15,277 bases of DNA from Saccoglossus kowalevskii (taxonomy: Eukaryota > Hemichordata > Enteropneusta > Harrimaniidae), in contig NW_003124904.1 of NCBI RefSeq assembly GCF_000003605.2, positions 273,510 through 288,786 on the forward strand. Direction: 5' to 3'. Each line of letters opens with the position of its first letter. Positions within the stretch are counted from its first letter, which is position 1. Shown here in pieces: positions 1-8,800 of this stretch. The notes under the pieces are model-generated. The model worked only from the letters and a program-made list of their open reading frames with translations, was not told the DNA's origin and did no database searches. Both the position numbers and the translations under genes were made by a program.

Positions 1-165
1 GTACGCTCGCACGCAAACACTTGCGATTCAAGTATAATTGAGTGTGATAAGAAGAGGAAATTGTATTCTTTTATCGCAATTTGCCAAAATTCAGAGTTAT
101 AGTACACCTGATTGTGAAACTTGATACTACAGAGAACGGATTATGCATAGAGATGTTTCACTTAC

Positions 166-276
166 CTTACGAACAGGGGGGGGGGGGGTGACTGACCAAG
201 ATTGTGATTTTACTGATATTTTTTCATCAACCTGGTTCGAATCCGGTGTAACCATAGAAATTGTTCGCAAGATCAA
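166..276 (-). CDS. Possible internal coding exon of an unidentified minus-strand gene
   Basis: On the minus strand an open stretch of 37 codons runs from an AG acceptor (277-278) to a strong AAG|GTAAGT donor (160-165). It is a whole number of codons, phase 0 at both ends. The translation is hydrophilic and contains SQSWSVTPPPPVRK, with the four prolines encoded by a C-homopolymer. The donor is good, but the acceptor has a poor pyrimidine tract, so this could be a chance donor beside an open frame. If real, the rest of the gene lies to both sides: later exons leave the window to the left, and earlier exons lie to the right where none was recognised. The product is not recognised. Confidence is low because only one exon is visible. 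Confidence 0.25.
176..188. repeat. Poly(G) run of 13
   Basis: Thirteen consecutive G on the plus strand, a slippage-prone homopolymer. If the minus-strand exon at 166-276 is real, the run encodes its proline stretch, and length variation would shift the frame. Confidence 0.95.
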
Positions 277-351
277 CTGTTGATACCAAATTATTATCAC
301 CACACTTGTAGGTAACACAACATAGCAATTTATAGCAGAGATGTTGAAGTG

Positions 352-410
352 TTCGAGTTACGAACTTTCGAGTTACGAATATCGAGTTGCGAACATCGAG
401 CTACGAAATT
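352..410. repeat. Short tandem repeat of 14-15 bp, TTCGAGTTACGAA type
   Basis: About four diverged units related to TTCGAGTTACGAACT follow each other: two 15-bp units, then two 14-bp units, then a partial TCGAA. Each unit is itself close to a palindrome (TTCG...CGAA), so the tract can pair in several registers. It does not look coding. Confidence 0.75.
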
Positions 411-2065
411 CGAACAAATCAACATCTCGATATAGCTATACACATTAAATGAAGCTGTCGGTAAAATCAAAACAGTAATCGTAACATGTTGCAAAAACCA
501 AGGTTTTAAGGCATACATTAAAGACCATGATAATATAGAACATCAACTGGCTTTAAATAGAGGCAAAATACTATATATTATTATCAGAATTGGGAGCCAA
601 TTAGGATTTGGATTAACGGGTAGCCACCCATTCAAAGCCAGCAGTCATCACTTTTCAATTTTATAAATATAAATATAAAGGTAGTGAACTGGTTAAAAAT
701 GTTATTTTGCAATTGTAAATATTTCGTTCTTTCTGGTTATTGAAATAGCACAAACAAAACATGACAGCTGACATTGAAGGGTACAAAATAGAAAAACGCC
801 ACATTAGCCCACATCTCATATTTTCTTTTCAGTTTTTCTGTGTGTGTACTACGCTTTTGTTTCTGTAAATTATTATGTTAATATTGCGTAGAAATTAAAA
901 ACAAATATTATAAATTAAAAAAAATTGCAAAAACCATACTTCCTGTCGCCGAACCAGGAATGCGCATGCTTAGTTCATTCTTCTTCAACACAACATAAAT
1001 TGTAGTTATGTGGCGGCCTGGCACGGCGTATGCTTGTAGTATTGACAACACCTCGTCATTGAATTCTGTAGATTCTATCCAATAGTACGTCTGCAGATAT
1101 CGCCTGTACTTGGTGTCAATGTGAAGTTACCTGTAAGATTGTGCATGATTGGCTACCCAATCCTAGCACCTAACAATCAGACCAATCAGAGAGCAGCTTG
1201 CTTGACAGTTTTATTTTTCGACGTATCAAATTTTGTCTTATTTATATGCTTTGTCTCAACTATGTACTTGAGATCCGGACTTGAAATGTAGTGTAAGTAA
1301 TGTAAATTTAGAGATTTGAAGAGAGTAATCAGCTGACTCGGGGTAAACTGTTTCAACAATACCAGTGCTTGTGTGGTTCTTTTCACTGCAGCTATTCTAG
1401 CCGTGACAACTCGGAGGGGCGTTAGTGACGTAAAAATGACGCAATCAGTGTCTGTAGACAATTCTGTTTGGTTGTGTAGTCGTTCACTATAATATCACAT
1501 CTGAAAAAAATGTTTATTATTATTATTGACAGACGACCATAGATAAACAATATCTTCTACGTATGTCCAGTTACGTCACAGAAAAGCTCCGTCCCTAGGG
1601 GGCGTAACTTATCGGCACTGTGTGAGACAAGTAAACTGACACAGATGACGTCATAAGTATCCCCGCTCCTGATATCCCTACACTCACCCGAGCGTGATTC
1701 AAACGCTCTGAACCAAGTACCGTGCTCATCATATTTATCAATACGCGTCTGAGACTAGATCAATAAAAAAATAAAATGTTTTCGACTTCAAAGAAATGAA
1801 AATGAACCACGCATACAATGCGAATACGCACAAAACCCGTACCAGCACATCGAATACACGTCACATGCTAGGTGGCCATAAATCCGACGAGATCCCGTGT
1901 TATGGTCATAAACCGCCAGATACTGTCAATATTAATTACACTCCATTTACCAGTCCATGCACAAATGACACCTACTAACCCGACTTCATGTCGTGTTCTA
2001 TTACATATGAGTATTTTGAATAGGTCGTATTAATTTAACGAACCCATCCGTGGCTTAATTCGCGG
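411..2065. other. Non-coding stretch upstream of the peptide gene
   Basis: No convincing exon was found on either strand. The best open frame is a 91-codon minus-strand frame at 1186-1461, which has no recognisable domain. The region is AT-rich with a loose cluster of promoter-type motifs between about 930 and 1660. These are an ETS-like CTTCCTG (939-945), an NRF1-like TGCGCATGC (961-969), CCAAT boxes in both orientations (1147-1189), and CRE-type sites TGACGTAA (1426-1433), TTACGTCA (1571-1578) and TGACGTCA (1646-1653). This could be the promoter of a minus-strand gene or of an old mobile element; nothing here decides it. Confidence 0.35.
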
Positions 2066-2127
2066 TGGGCGGGGGTTAGACATCACCTAGTTGTTTAAAT
2101 ACGACTTGCGGTCGGCGGGTTTCAGTC
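2066..2127 (+). promoter_or_regulatory. Candidate TATA-type core promoter of the secreted-peptide gene
   Basis: Three elements are correctly spaced. A GC box (GGGCGGGG, about 2067-2075) is followed by TTTAAATA at 2094-2101 and an initiator TCAGTC at 2122-2127. Taking the initiator A (2124) as +1 places the TATA-like element at about -30, its standard position. A consensus 5' splice site (GTAAGT) follows 48 nt later. Motif spacing is seen directly. Assignment to the gene beginning at 5745 is inference, based on strand, the non-coding leader and the lack of a better candidate before the acceptor at 5725-5726. Confidence 0.45.
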
Positions 2128-2171
2128 ATATCTAGAAAGCCGTGAGAGTTTTGAAGTGTTCCAGCGTTTCG
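2124..2171 (+). other. Candidate non-coding leader exon (exon 1)
   Basis: This 48-nt stretch lies between the predicted initiator and a strong donor TTTCG|GTAAGT. It contains no ATG. Spliced to the acceptor at 5727 it gives a 66-nt leader, and the frame of the downstream ATG then has an in-frame TAG at 2133-2135, which supports translation starting at 5745. An alternative leader donor, CAG|GTAAAC at 5640, would leave an intron of only 87 nt and has no recognisable promoter beside it. Confidence 0.4.
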
Positions 2172-2281
2172 GTAAGTGCATCCCTGATATGTTATTGTTC
2201 GAAAACTTTTCCGTGCCACGTTCGCTTCGCACTCGTGTATATGACAAATATTGGCCACATACGTACGCGACTTCCGTGCTT

Positions 2282-2414
2282 TTAAAGCGCGGTGGTCGTC
2301 GCGCAGCGCGTGTTCTAATTTCATGTAAATAAACAATGTATTTTACACGCGTTGTATACGTCGCTATGAGTCCCATATAGAACACGACGCGGTGCAACGA
2401 CTGCCGCCCCTTAA
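2282..2414 (+). mobile_element. TTAA-flanked MITE, copy 1 (133 bp)
   Basis: The copy is bounded by TTAA at both ends (2282-2285 and 2411-2414) with imperfect terminal inverted repeats of about 30 bp. The left arm begins AGCGCGGTGGTCGTCG, and the right arm reads as its approximate reverse complement. It has the same length and arrangement as copy 3 at 12026-12158. A duplicated TTAA target is characteristic of piggyBac-type transposons. The element has no transposase, so it would be non-autonomous. Minus-strand open frames through it are products of the repeat. Confidence 0.8.
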
Positions 2415-4219
2415 GCTGGCAACACATGATGTTTCGATCTGACGATCTCTCCACTGTTACAAGACGACGCATACTAACGCTACTCCAACTGCCCCGAAGA
2501 CAAATGCACGAAAATAGCGCGTAATGAACGCGGACTCACAGTGGCTAAATGAACAGAAACGCATAATTTACCAAAACATTTAATATAAAAACACGTGTCG
2601 ATGCAGTGTTAATTATTAATTCAATTAGAATATATGTTGAACATATAGACATCAGCGAAACAATTTTTTTTTTTCCGGTTTTGTGAAATCAAAAGGCGTA
2701 TTTGCGTTGCTGTCGTTAGTACTAGTTTAAAGGGGAACTTTCCAAGCCCAGGGATTGCACCAACGAATCACGGGACTCTATTGTTTATGTTATTTACAAA
2801 GTTAATCTATCTTTTGTTATCTATTGTAATTTTAATCCAGAAAAGTAAATTTGTTGTGAGATTAGGCTTAACTGGAAGTGCTCTTTTAAGAATCAATCGG
2901 CGCAATTATCTAGTGTTCCCCGATGTTTTTTTTTTTTTATCTAGGTATTTTTTTTTAATTACAAAGTAATTATGTGTAACGGTGTTACATTACAAATCAA
3001 AACAATGTGATATCAATTTCCAATTATGGCAGATCGTTTATATTTTACCTAATAAATAGGGACGATTTGTTTTTTTTCAAAAGTGTCAGATAATTATTGA
3101 TTCTTAATATGCGTCATCGTCTTTTCAAGTTTTTTTCTCAGTAAAAGAGAAAAAACCTCCTGAAAAATGAAATCAGAAATTGACATTTTTCATTGCAAGC
3201 CATGTTAAAGCATTGTTCCATAAAGAATATTAATCATCAGAAAGTCTTAATAATTCCTGGCAATCACGTTTATTCATCTTACTACAAACATATACATGTT
3301 TTCATCATATTTAACCTAAAGAAAAATTATTGAGATATGACGAGGACTTTTTACTTTAAGAACCAAAGATCATAATATTTCAATAATCTCAATTTTCATG
3401 GATGTTTTTATGTACGAAAAATAGTCTGATGACCATATACTTTTTATCTTGTTTGTGAACAATGGCATAATTTAAATAATATCACAGTGAAAATCCGATT
3501 ATTTGTTTCAAAAATTGGCGAGTCACCGTTTTTAATTATTTGTTAATCGAGTGTTTTAACATACTATTACCGCATAACTAATTATATAAGTGTGTTTTTT
3601 TAATTTTTTATATATCTTAAGGTTTGACTTATTAGATACACCAGACACGGTAGTAGTTTATATTTAAAGTGATCTTCGCGGTCTCACGATTCCTATATTT
3701 TATAGAGGCTTTATTTTCGATGAATTTACTTTTTTAAAAGTCCACTTCCAACTGGACAAACAGTGAAAGCTAAGACCGCTTTTAAATCTACACAGTTCTC
3801 TTCTCCTAAGAACGACTATTACGTTGAGTCTTTTTATTGCTAAGACTATTTTCAAGGTCCAATATTTTAATCTAATTCGCATACATACGCATACATGTGT
3901 CCTCCCTATTAACGAATAGAAAACATTTGGCTGCTTAAAACACATAGCATTTCATCCGATAGTAGTCATGGGTCCACTCGGGGATAATATTATCTCTCTT
4001 CAAGTTGTTGTTGGGATTTTGTACAGTTTACGGGAAATCATTTATCCACAGATCAAATCCATAAATAAATCAAAATAAATTATGATTTGATTTGGTGATT
4101 AGGCTCGATATCTTGTTCATAATGGTCATCACAATACTCAGTAATATATGATATTTACACAAAGCGATTTCAAAATGTGCGTACTAGTAGTATCTAGATT
4201 GACGACAGTCCGTCTGTTC

Positions 4220-4335
4220 TTAAAGCGCGGTGGTCGTCGCGCAGTGCATGTTCGAATTTCATGTAAATACGCGTTGTGTACGTCGCTATGAGTCCCATAT
4301 CGAACAGGACGCGGCACGACGACTGTCGCCCTTCA
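4220..4335 (+). mobile_element. TTAA-flanked MITE, copy 2, internally deleted
   Basis: This copy has the same left end (TTAA followed by AGCGCGGTGGTCGTCG) and the same core (CGTCGCTATGAGTCCCATAT) as copies 1 and 3. It lacks about 17 bp in the middle, and its right-hand TTAA has decayed to TTCAA. It is the most degenerate of the three copies. Confidence 0.75.
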
Positions 4336-4986
4336 AGTTTTCCAACTAAAATTATTTAACGCATTACATCAAATCATTTTAGTTGAAAAAAAAAATCAGG
4401 CCAGAGAGACTGTCCACAGTCTAGTAGTATTTTTATTTGCCAAACCAAATAACAGTTTATGTATGCCTTGTGATGCGTTTGAAGAATTGAAGTGCGCAGT
4501 AGTACACCAATAAGTTGTCGGTTGATTAGGTTTATCTTGCCTTTTAACCACCTGTGTATAATATCAACACGCCTTTCTTTAAGTAAAGTGTCAAGAAACA
4601 AAAGTGACACACAGTTAATAAAATAATAAAAAAAGATAATTCATAAGTGAACGCTGTTAGATTTTTATGGATGTCTGAATTTTTGGAGGGTTTTATAGAT
4701 ATATATAAACCATGAATAGGTATAATAAATCAGTCTTAATAGTTTTGTTTTGTAACATCTCTTTACCATGACTATGCATGACTTCACTCAGACACAATAT
4801 AATTAATATGCATTTTATTATGATGTTAAGCACGCACGCGATAAAATAATCCGATGACGCACAGTAATTTTCGGGTGAGAACACGTTCTACCAACCACGT
4901 GTCAGCATACAGCAAATTACTGCAACTGCTGTATTAAAATATATATCCGTGTCACCCCCCTGAGAGTTTTCGGCCTTTGTTTTCAT

Positions 4987-5033
4987 CGTGATGGTTGCCA
5001 GGTGGTGAAAATGCCCGGATGTCCGCCCCAGAG
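4987..5033 (+). repeat. 47-bp dispersed element, copy A
   Basis: It begins CGTGATGGTTGCCAGG and contains GAAAATGCCCGGATGTCCGC. It matches 8241-8287 at 44 of 47 positions, while flanking sequence does not align by eye. It is too short and too conserved to classify; it may be the surviving core of a mobile element or a shared protein-binding site. Confidence 0.7.
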
Positions 5034-5726
5034 AATTGGTTCGTCTTCCCATTATTTTTTGTATGGCAATAAGCAATCTATTATAGAAACAACAATCCAA
5101 AGCCTTTCGTTAAACTGTATTGAGTAACCTTACAAATTAATGGGTACTCCTACATCGCCATCGAGAATGGTATGTGGCAAGTTGCTGTGTGAGGCGAAGG
5201 CAAACACATTGCCGCGTTCAACTCCAATATGACGCTATTGGGATTCATTATCAAACAAATTTAGTTAAATTTTGGGGCCTTTTCAGTTGTTGAAATGAAT
5301 TTACTTTCAAATAGAGGTTTACATTATCGTATAACATGAATTAAAATACTATAAATCGCGACCTCTCGTGACGAGCGCCTATATTTCTGGCAGTAAGGAT
5401 TTATAACTTATGTTACTGCATAGCAATGACGCAATGTCCAAATATGGTCATTGTGATGTTATAATTTTGAATCAATATGTGTAATGGTGTTCTGTCATCC
5501 GATAGTATCTGCATAGATTTGTGTGTGCCTGTGTATAGGTGTGGACCTCGAAAATGATTCATGTTAACATCGTTGGTGGCGTTGTTATATTTAAAAAAAA
5601 CACGCACGCAAAAAGGAGGTGACGCATGCGCAAATACAGGTAAACTTTAGGTGTCATCACTTATCATTACAGAAGATGAAAAGTCGCACAGATTAGTATA
5701 CCACATTTTTGTATCCCTTTTTTCAG

Positions 5727-5804
5727 ATTAGATTATTTGAGAAGATGACCTGTTGGAGATTGTCGTTGCTGATGGTGGTTTTCGTTGTCGTGGCGATCAC
5801 TGAG
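5727..5804 (+). other. Exon 2 of the peptide gene (18-nt leader plus first coding exon)
   Basis: The exon starts after the acceptor CCCTTTTTTCAG and ends before the consensus donor GAG|GTAAGT. The first 18 nt are leader. The ATG at 5745 has A at -3, a favourable context. Both splice signals are strong, and the sequence between them encodes a textbook secretory signal sequence. Confidence 0.75.
5745..5804 (+). CDS. Coding exon a: signal peptide
   Basis: It encodes residues 1-20, MTCWRLSLLMVVFVVVAITE: a short n-region with one arginine, then an uninterrupted hydrophobic core. Signal cleavage is likely just beyond this exon, for example after V-Q-S at residue 23. The exon ends in phase 0 at GAG|GTAAGT. 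Reading on through the donor soon meets no domain, which supports splicing here. Joining directly to exon 8569-8619 would put that exon out of the frame required by the downstream exons, so a further exon is needed between them. Confidence 0.78.
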
Positions 5805-8800
5805 GTAAGTATAGTGTTTGAAAAAATGATCGTTTTGATTGGAAAACGATATAACCAGGATGTAATGCAATCAAGCCATAATTTAACACAGAACAGAACA
5901 TGCCACATACGCACGCAAACACATGGATTAAACCAATAGATAACAACACTAACTATTTAGTGTCAATATTTCACAACTCTCACAGGTATTTGAGTTTAAA
6001 ATTCTCACAAATAGTGTTTTAATCATATTTCACTTATTGTATAGCTCCGAATTTTAACATTATGAAACCAATACTGTAAGACTGTGAAAGGGAGTAGACA
6101 ATTTTGTTTGTTTGTTTGTGTAGATGATCACAATCGATTTAAACTTAAATGATCGCTGATATAGCGTCATCGAGAGTGAGGGGAAAACGTGACCTGTCTT
6201 TACACCTCTGTGTTTCATTCTCTTCAAATACCATGGCTACGACGGTCAGGCGAACAGAGGAACGATGACTATAACTAAGAGAACACTATTTAGAGACCAG
6301 AAACAAGTCGCGTGGCTCTCTCGTTCGCAACGAGATCTCGGCGGCCATTTAAATATAAGATGCCCGTGTTCATATAATGCATATACCTCAACTTACTGTA
6401 AAAGGATTAATTATTCACTGGGTTTTAATATTGCTTATTTCGCTGACTGGAAAATGCGCTAATTTAAATTAAAACCCAGTGAATATGTGAAACTGAGCAT
6501 AGAACACATTATGTAAATGATAAAACCGTGAATTTAAAACCCACTGAATATGCCTGAAATTGTAAATCAATGAAATTTAAACCAAGTGAAAATAAATTAG
6601 TCATTTTACAGTACCACATTGAATATGTGAATAAATAATACTATCCCAGCATGTTCCAACAACTGGTGTTTTAACGAGGAGTACCTTTACTTTATCATTT
6701 TTGTTTTCATGTCGACAGGTTCAAAGCTCGATTGCCAAACGAGGTGAGACTGCACTTTCCTGTGTAAGGCCAGACTTTTATTATCCCTTGTTTCGCGAAC
6801 CCGCCGAATGAACAGGGGCCGAAAATGAAATAAAAATAAAATTTTATTTCAGTGTAATTTCTCGCGCCCGCTGACTTGTAAGTGCAAAAAATTGCTAAAA
6901 AGAAACTTATTTTCATCCTATTTTTTTTCCCCGCCGCATAAAAAAACCAAGTTGCATTTTCGTGGGATTATCATGATCAAAGTACCGCGCAGATGAGAAA
7001 CAAGGATATACATTAAATAAAATTTTATTTCTTCTCTCCGATCAATGATTTCACTTACAATTCTGCGAAAATCACACAAATCTAATGGGAAAAAAAGAAT
7101 TAATTTTATTTTTTTCCCGCCCTCCTCAAAAGAATTTCCTTATAAAAACTCGAGAAACAAGGAATAAAAAAAGTCTGGCCTTATGTAACACATGTAAAAG
7201 TTCATATTAATATATGTTGTAAATGTATATCGTAATATAATACATTATTATACATCTGTCACTGTGACGTTACAGCGTGTTGTAATTTTGGGTTATGGCA
7301 CTGGGTATTTTCATCCCGCCATATTAGGAAACGCGAACTCCAAATATGGAACGATTACAAGCGCAAACGTCATCTAATAATAAAAAAACGAACATGGCTA
7401 CCACTAGGATTTGACCAGACCCCACACAAAGAAGTTTTCTAAATCTGTTCTAAACGTTTTGAATTTCGGCATTCCCATGATGTATCATTGGGAGGAAAAG
7501 ATGTATAATAATAAAGTTATTACGAGAATACCGCACAGTATGCACTCAGACAGTACACCGTCGCATTGACCTCCGCTGCGCGTCGGTCGATATTCCAGCT
7601 GTACTGTCTTCGTTCATACTTTGCGGTATTCTCGTAATAACCTCATAGTATACCACGGTTAAGCCGTTAATCCGCTTAAAAATTGGTTCAATATTTTCCT
7701 TGTTTTTATGTATTTTTCGGCTATTTGGATTAAAACTTTGTGATGGCGACAAAACTTGATTTCGGCAGTCGAAGGGTTAATTTATTTAATTTTCTTTTTC
7801 TCGACATTGTGTTAGTACAATGGCGGCGTGAGTAAAATAAGAACGTTGACAGTCAACAACTGTGTGTGTGTGTGTGTGTGTGTGTTGTCGTTAGTTATTC
7901 CGAAGATAGTATAATCTCTGATAAAAATAATTTTCATTGATGGACGACAGGAGATCAAAAATATACCGACTATTTTAACGGCCTCTTGGCATATCCTCGG
8001 GGGCGGAGCTACGTCACAAGACGTTCCACGCTGCTAAGATGCACACCACTGTACATGCATTTCAATGGGCTCTGTGCGCGCTGCTGTGGAACGCTGGTCG
8101 AGCCGGTGAAAATTCGAGAAAACAACACAAACTCAACTTTGAAGTAATCCCGAACAACCAAATTTATATATGTTACACACGTAGGGCTAATCTTGTTGCA
8201 CTGTTCAGGAGAGTCTCAACAACCATCCCAAAGTTATCACCGTGATGGTTGCCAGGCGGTGAAAATGCCCGGATGTCCGCTCCCGAGGATACGCCATTTT
8301 GACGTCATAGAAGCGCCTCGTCATTAGAGGGCGCGATTTACAGTAAAGTTGTTTATGTTAGCGTTTAACATATTATTACTATCGAATTTTTGTGAGGTTT
8401 CAACTAATTTACAAAACTAGACCCACAAAATCAGTAATCAGTTTGTTGGGCCGAATTTTGACATGTGTCCATAGACCCATCGTACCTAAATTCGTTACCT
8501 AAATATGGTACGTTACTCTTTTACATTTCACTACATATCCGAATAAAAAAAAAAAAACTTTTTTTTAGGTTCACCGAATCGACGACGAAATGGCGGCGGC
8601 GGTGGTGGTGGCAACAAACGTGAGTATGATAATTATACATATAATTGTTTATAAAATAACGGATAAGGTCAGACAATGGAAATGAACGCAGCAATTTGTG
8701 GGGAAAGAAAATCCGCATCCGTATGCAGTCAGCATACAGGAAACATTATTCCGGAGGGTTTTGTTCTTTCAGAAGTTTTAAATAAGTGTATTTTTCGTTT

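Larger units (their letters stand above)
2172..5726 (+). other. Predicted intron 1 (3.6 kb), with two MITEs and one dispersed repeat
   Basis: It runs from GTAAGT at 2172 to CCCTTTTTTCAG ending at 5726. It holds TTAA-flanked MITE copies 1 and 2 (2282-2414, 4220-4335) and one copy of a 47-bp dispersed element (4987-5033). The rest (2415-4219, 4336-4986, 5034-5726) is AT-rich sequence with A and T homopolymers, and I see no gene in it. Open frames here are short and have no domain. If the leader exon is wrong, this stretch is simply upstream intergenic DNA. Confidence 0.35.
6744..8568 (+). other. Predicted intron 3 (1.8 kb)
   Basis: It runs from GTGAGA to a long T-rich tract ending TTTTTTTTAG. 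It holds the 419-bp inverted-repeat element (6765-7183), the 126-nt hairpin (7516-7641), (TG)12 (7861-7884) and copy B of the 47-bp repeat (8241-8287). It also has CRE-type sites TACGTCA (8010-8016) and TGACGTCA (8300-8307). The remaining 7184-7515 and 7885-8240 show no gene. Confidence 0.65.

Noticed and set aside
229-250. GGTTCGAATCC, a perfect tRNA B-box word
   Set aside because: No A box, anticodon arm or acceptor stem could be built upstream, so neither a tRNA nor a clear tRNA-derived SINE is supported.
1186-1461. 91-codon minus-strand frame
   Set aside because: Considered as an exon because an ACAG lies just upstream of its start, but it has no matching donor, no domain and many low-complexity residues near its end.
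1690-1735. tRNA-like hairpin (GAGCG paired with CGCTC) around a TTTGAATCA loop on the minus strand
   Set aside because: The loop is nine bases instead of seven and the rest of a cloverleaf is missing.
2076-2472. Overlapping minus-strand frames of 86 and 116 codons
   Set aside because: Much of each frame is the MITE at 2282-2414, and the same peptide stretch recurs from copy 3 at 12026-12158, so it is repeat sequence.
5632-5726. CAG|GTAAAC as an alternative leader donor, giving an 87-nt intron
   Set aside because: No core promoter elements lie close upstream, whereas 2066-2171 has a complete set; kept only as an alternative.
5805-5808. Donor shift to 5809 (GTATAG) that would join exon 2 to 8569 in frame without the microexon
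   Set aside because: GTATAG is a poor donor next to the consensus GAG|GTAAGT, and the microexon has good signals at both ends and the exact length needed.
7817-7833. AATGGCGGC followed by GTGAGT, resembling a start codon exon with a donor
   Set aside because: It would code for two full codons only, and the word is also a common YY1-type motif; no acceptor gains a useful frame from it.
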